Of a stretch of 64,000 bases of DNA, positions 60,820 to 64,000 are shown one piece after another. The stretch's first letter is position 1, and each line of letters starts with the position of its first letter. Below the pieces are notes generated by a model that saw only the letters and a list, made by a program, of their open reading frames with translations, had not been told where the DNA came from and did not search any database. The stretch is taken from contig CAJTTI010000002.1 of assembly GCA_910579225.1 (NCBI GenBank), positions 128,237-192,236 of the forward strand, in the 5' to 3' direction. The position numbers and the translations under genes were made by a program. This DNA is from an uncultured Lachnospiraceae bacterium (GTDB lineage: Bacteria > Bacillota > Clostridia > Lachnospirales > Lachnospiraceae).

Positions 60820-61674
60820 ATGCAAAAAAGACAATTGGCGGGAGTATTGGCTCTTGTGGTTTTCCTGCTTGCGTTCTGGGCGGGAGCAGGGCGGCTGAAA
60901 GACCATACAGAAGCAAATAATATGACCATAGTAATGCTTTCTGTTGGTAAAGCAGATGCGTTGATTGTACAGCAGGCAGAGCAGACCATATTGATTGACG
61001 CCGGGGAGCAGGAGGACGGAGAGAAGGTAGTAAAAGAACTCAGACGCAGAGGCGTTGATGGAATTGATCTGTTTCTCGTGACACACTTTGACAAAGATCA
61101 TGTGGGAGGGGCTGCATATGTGATGGAGCATATGGAGGTATCGGCTGTCATGATGCCGGATTATGAAGGCGACCGGCAGGAATATCGGTTTTTTCTGGAA
61201 AGCCTTCAGGGGCATCCGAACGTCCGGAGGCCGACGGAGCTTGTGGAGATGACCATGGGGGAACTTCATCTGGAGATCTGTCCTCCTGATGATCCGGAAG
61301 CACTTCGGCATCCGGAAAAGGAATATGACAATGATCTGTCACTGGTGGTCAGTATCCAATACAAAGACAAGAAGTTTCTTTTGACTGGCGATATCGAAAA
61401 GGACCGGATGGAACAGATGCTTGCTTCCGGCAGGGACTGGAAGCATGATGTTATCAAAATGCCCCATCATGGGAAGTATCAGAACGTATTGCCGGAATTT
61501 CTTGAAGCAGTGTCTCCGCAGGCAGCGGTTATCTGCTGTTCAGAGAAAAATCCGGCGGAGGAGAAGACGCTGAAACTTCTGGAAGACCAGGGGATTTCTG
61601 TGTGGGATACATCTAAGCAGAATGTGATCATAGAGTGCGACGGAGAGACCATCAAAGTAAGACATGAAACTTAA
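60820..61674 (+). CDS. MBL-fold hydrolase, ComEC C-terminal-like
   Basis: A 284-residue protein with an N-terminal membrane helix or signal sequence (residues 6-24), placing the domain outside the membrane. The metallo-beta-lactamase fold shows DAGEQEDG, THFDKDHVGG (metal ligands), LLTGDIE and MPHHGK. This is the pattern of the soluble hydrolase domain of ComEC/Rec2, found here without the channel part. It follows the CDF gene by two bases. Such proteins may act on nucleic acid or phosphodiesters, but the substrate is unknown. Confidence 0.85.
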   Translation: MQKRQLAGVLALVVFLLAFWAGAGRLKDHTEANNMTIVMLSVGKADALIVQQAEQTILIDAGEQEDGEKVVKELRRRGVDGIDLFLVTHFDKDHVGGAAYVMEHMEVSAVMMPDYEGDRQEYRFFLESLQGHPNVRRPTELVEMTMGELHLEICPPDDPEALRHPEKEYDNDLSLVVSIQYKDKKFLLTGDIEKDRMEQMLASGRDWKHDVIKMPHHGKYQNVLPEFLEAVSPQAAVICCSEKNPAEEKTLKLLEDQGISVWDTSKQNVIIECDGETIKVRHET

Positions 61675-61740
61675 AACAGCATGCGCCCGGGCAGAGTCCC
61701 GGAACGGGGCGAAGAAAGGGCATATGCAGAACTTAAAACA
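61675..61740 (+). repeat. short hairpin element before fumA (possible family member)
   Basis: AGCATgcGCCC pairs with GGGCatATGC, enclosing CCCGG/CGGGG, and the end ATGCAGAACTTAAAACAGGAG resembles the 3' end of the other intercistronic elements. Shorter than the rest, so membership is tentative. Confidence 0.4.
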
Positions 61741-61752
61741 GGAGAAAAACAA

Positions 61753-62595
61753 ATGAGAGAAATTGATGCCGGACGTATTACGGAGGTTATCGAGCGGCTT
61801 TGCATTGAGGCAAATGAACATTTGCCGGAAGATGTCAAATGTGCCATTCGTGACTGCAGAGTTTGTGAGGACGGGGAAATTGCCCAGGGCGTACTGGACA
61901 ATATAATTGAGAATTTTGAGATTGCCGACAGAGAGTGTGTGCCGGTCTGTCAGGATACAGGGATGGCATGCGTATTCCTGGAGATTGGCCAGGATGTGCA
62001 TATTACAGGCGGAGATCTGTCAGAGGCGGTGGACGAAGGCGTGCGCCGGGGATATGAGAAAGGATTCCTACGAAAATCTGTCGTAAGAGATCCGGTGCGC
62101 CGGGGTAATACAGGAGACAATACGCCAGCGATGCTTTATACGGAGATTGTTCCGGGGGAGGAGATCCGGATTACAGTAGGCCCCAAAGGATTTGGAAGTG
62201 AGAATATGAGTGCCATACGGATGTTCAAACCTTCTGCAGGGCTGGAAGGAATCAAAGATTTCATTCTGGAGACTGTGGAGATGGCAGGGCCGAACCCCTG
62301 TCCTCCTATGGTGGTGGGCGTTGGGATCGGAGGGACCTTTGACAAAGCGGCGTTTCTTGCCAAGAAGGCCCTGATGCGTTCTCTGGATTCGTCCAATGAA
62401 GATCCGTTTTATGCTGATCTTGAGAGGGAAATGCTTGAGAAGATCAACAGGCTGGGCATCGGCCCCCAGGGATTTGGCGGGAGAACCACAGCGATTGGTC
62501 TGAATATTGAGACGATGCCCACGCATATTGCAGGAATGCCCTGCGCCATAAATATCAGCTGCCATGTGACCAGACATAAGACGGAGGTGATTTAG
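61753..62595 (+). CDS. fumarate hydratase, class I, alpha subunit
   Basis: A 280-residue subunit of the two-protein iron-sulfur hydratase (fumarase/tartrate dehydratase family). Conserved features include VPVCQDTGMACVFLEIG with a cluster cysteine, NTGDNTPA, GPNPCPPMVVGVGIGG with another cysteine and the C-terminal ISCHVTRHK. ACAGGAG precedes the ATG at 61753. It is followed by the beta subunit one base after its stop. It would catalyse fumarate-malate interconversion, though L-tartrate dehydratase is an alternative. Confidence 0.93.
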   Translation: MREIDAGRITEVIERLCIEANEHLPEDVKCAIRDCRVCEDGEIAQGVLDNIIENFEIADRECVPVCQDTGMACVFLEIGQDVHITGGDLSEAVDEGVRRGYEKGFLRKSVVRDPVRRGNTGDNTPAMLYTEIVPGEEIRITVGPKGFGSENMSAIRMFKPSAGLEGIKDFILETVEMAGPNPCPPMVVGVGIGGTFDKAAFLAKKALMRSLDSSNEDPFYADLEREMLEKINRLGIGPQGFGGRTTAIGLNIETMPTHIAGMPCAINISCHVTRHKTEVI

Positions 62596-62596
62596 A

Positions 62597-63169
62597 ATGG
62601 AAAAACATATAACACTGCCGCTTACAGAAGAGCTCGCATGCAGCCTTCATGCAGGCGATACCGTATATCTGACCGGGACAATCTATACATCCAGAGATGC
62701 AGGGCATAAACGGATGTGTGAGACATTGAAAAGAGGAGAAGATCTACCTTTTGATCCCCAGGATGCAACAATCTATTATGTAGGTCCGACCCCGGCGAAG
62801 CCGGGGCAGGTTATCGGTTCTGCGGGGCCGACTACCAGCGGCCGTATGGACGCCTACGCACCAACTCTGATGTCGGTGGGCGCGCGCGGAATGATTGGGA
62901 AAGGAGCGCGTCTTCCGGAAGTGATTGAGGCAATGAAAACGTATCACGGAGTTTATTTTGGTGCCATTGGAGGGGCAGGCGCCCTGCTTGCAAAATGTAT
63001 AAAAAAATGCGAGCTGATTGCGTATGAGGATTTGGGTGCGGAGGCGCTTAGAAAATTGTATGTGGAAGAGATGCCGCTGGTGGTTATTATTGACAGTAGA
63101 GGGCGGAATCTGTATGAAGAAGGAAGAGAGAGGTATCTTAAGATGCACGGGACCGGCATGGACCAGTGA
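62597..63169 (+). CDS. fumarate hydratase, class I, beta subunit
   Basis: A 190-residue partner of the preceding subunit. YYVGPTPAKPGQVIGSAGPTTSGRMD is the characteristic segment, with IGKGA and FGAIGGAGALLAKCI following. GGAGGTGATT before the ATG is a strong ribosome site overlapping the alpha stop. Length and order agree with the family. A hairpin follows. Confidence 0.93.
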   Translation: MEKHITLPLTEELACSLHAGDTVYLTGTIYTSRDAGHKRMCETLKRGEDLPFDPQDATIYYVGPTPAKPGQVIGSAGPTTSGRMDAYAPTLMSVGARGMIGKGARLPEVIEAMKTYHGVYFGAIGGAGALLAKCIKKCELIAYEDLGAEALRKLYVEEMPLVVIIDSRGRNLYEEGRERYLKMHGTGMDQ

Positions 63170-63182
63170 TAAGACCGGATGC

Positions 63183-63221
63183 GGATCATCCGGCCTTCCT
63201 GCAGACGGGGCCGGATGATCC
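63183..63221. terminator. perfect hairpin after the fumarase genes
   Basis: GGATCATCCGGCC and GGCCGGATGATCC form a 13-bp perfect stem around a 13-base loop. There is no T run, so termination strength is uncertain. Confidence 0.5.
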
Positions 63222-63264
63222 TGCATTCTGATTCAGGCATATCAGTTGGTACCATAGAGGGTAA

Positions 63265-63825
63265 TTATCCATAGAATACAAGTCCGGCCATGCCGCTTAT
63301 GCACATGATCAAAATCGGATGGATCTTCCATTTTCGTAATATGAACAGCAGGGTTAAAAACAGAAACAGTGCAGTTTTATTAAGCGATAATATATTCTGT
63401 TCAGACCTGTCGCCGTTATACAGCGCTAACCATATAATTGTGACTGCTGCTGAAATGATCAGACCTGATGAAGCGGATTTTAAGCCGTTTAGGATTTCCA
63501 GCACACAGGCAGAGTTCTGGTGTGTTTGAAAGAAATGGTATAAAGTCAGTGAAATCATAATACCGCACAATATACAGCCGATGGTTGCTGCCAGTGCGCC
63601 TGCAATTCCGCCAATCTGAAGGCCGACAAAAGTCGATGTATTGACGGCCAAAGGTCCTGGCGTCATCTGGGAAATAGTAATAATGTCTGTGAACACTTTA
63701 TCGCTTATCCAATTGTTGTTTTTCACGATCTGCTCCTGGATCGAAGGAATAATTGCATAACCGCCGCCAATGCTCAGCAGGCCTATTTTAAGAAAAACAA
63801 TAAATAATTTCCATACAACATTCAT
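63265..63825 (-). CDS. chrA: chromate transporter family, C-terminal-type half (second split ChrA)
   Basis: A 186-residue half transporter with SIGGGYAIIPSIQEQ, SQMTPGPLAVNTSTFVGLQ and six or so hydrophobic segments. It is the equivalent of the 15446 gene, clearly related along its length. The start overlaps the stop of the first half (ATGA). AAAGGGAAAGAAAA serves as ribosome site. This is the second split ChrA pair in the window, without a LysR gene on this side. Confidence 0.88.
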   Translation of the reverse strand: MNVVWKLFIVFLKIGLLSIGGGYAIIPSIQEQIVKNNNWISDKVFTDIITISQMTPGPLAVNTSTFVGLQIGGIAGALAATIGCILCGIMISLTLYHFFQTHQNSACVLEILNGLKSASSGLIISAAVTIIWLALYNGDRSEQNILSLNKTALFLFLTLLFILRKWKIHPILIMCISGMAGLVFYG

Positions 63826-64000
63826 TTTTCTTTCCCTTTCTTATAAAATACTTGCAGGATACATAAAAAACAGCTGGAAAAGAGGATCAGAGCTACATTG
63901 ATATGCAATATAAAATTTGCTGTAAATGCCAGAGGTATCATTGCAGATAAAAAGAACGATTTCTTTTTTAGAATCAACGCACACATGTCTGTGACCAAAT
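63822..64000 (-). CDS. chrA: chromate transporter family, N-terminal-type half (cut by window end)
   Basis: The minus strand is open from the window edge to a TGA at 63822-63824. The visible 59 residues begin LVTDMCALILKKKSFFLSA, contain one or two hydrophobic helices and end YKKGKEK. The size, place and four-base overlap with the next gene fit the first half of a split ChrA. The start is outside the window. Confidence 0.7.
   Translation of the reverse strand, partial: LVTDMCALILKKKSFFLSAMIPLAFTANFILHINVALILFSSCFLCILQVFYKKGKEK

Overview
The window reads as a chromosomal segment of an anaerobic Firmicute, most likely a Lachnospiraceae-type gut clostridium. The support is indirect: strong AGGAGG ribosome sites, a T-box leader, a carbon-monoxide-dehydrogenase-family operon, DUF1540 and DUF6472 small Cys-rich proteins, YolD/UmuC, class I two-subunit fumarase, split ChrA pairs and a class B sortase. 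No rRNA, tRNA, CRISPR array or prophage was found.

Layout. 1-3.1 kb: the end of a nucleoside-type ABC importer (two permeases), a YczE-like membrane protein and deoC, together a nucleoside salvage set. 3.3-7.5 kb: a cooS-like gene, a CooF-like ferredoxin, an FAD/NAD oxidoreductase and a bacteriohemerythrin. 7.6-16.6 kb: a visibly A+T-richer accessory block with a two-component system, an ABC export/sensing module with two ATPases, and a LysR regulator divergent from a split chromate-type transporter. 16.6-18.4 kb: a Trp T-box leader and a stand-alone TrpB. 18.7-22.6 kb: a large surface protein. 22.8-26.5 kb: single-chain PurL. 26.5-28.5 kb: yolD and a Y-family polymerase (minus strand). 28.6-28.8 kb: a highly palindromic element with 24-bp terminal inverted repeats. 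29.5-32.2 kb: a Cys-rich 59-aa protein, rtcB with an apparent attenuator, and aroC (minus). 32.3-42.4 kb: tgt, yajC, leuB, ilvD, ilvB, serC, serA and a DUF1015 gene. 42.5-45.0 kb (minus): a membrane zincin, a TPR protein and an aldose-epimerase-like protein. 45.2-49.0 kb: small Cys protein, a glycosyltransferase/DNA-glycosylase fusion, YbaK-like deacylase, FMN oxidoreductase and rubrerythrin. 49.1-54.5 kb (minus): hybrid kinase, bactofilin, M23-like envelope protein and S1-domain protein. 54.7-59.6 kb: CgeB-like glycosyltransferase, then murD2-murL and sortase B (minus). 59.9-63.2 kb: CDF transporter, ComEC-like MBL hydrolase and fumarase alpha/beta. 63.3-64 kb: a second split ChrA pair (minus, cut by the window end).

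Most interesting points. (1) The CooS homologue keeps its cluster-ligand cysteines but appears to lack the catalytic His and Lys of Ni-CODH and sits beside a hemerythrin, suggesting a hybrid-cluster-like stress enzyme rather than a CO oxidiser. (2) A family of about 100-nt hairpin elements lies between co-directional genes and ends just before the Shine-Dalgarno site; it shows compensatory base changes and one exact 104-bp tandem duplication. (3) rtcB is preceded by a promoter, a 26-codon leader ORF, a terminator and an 8-nt antiterminator match. (4) A MurD2-MurL pair points to the L-Glu/epimerase route to D-Glu in peptidoglycan. (5) A glycosyltransferase is fused in frame to a DNA glycosylase. 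All functional statements come from reading the sequence and from memory of the families; no search was run.
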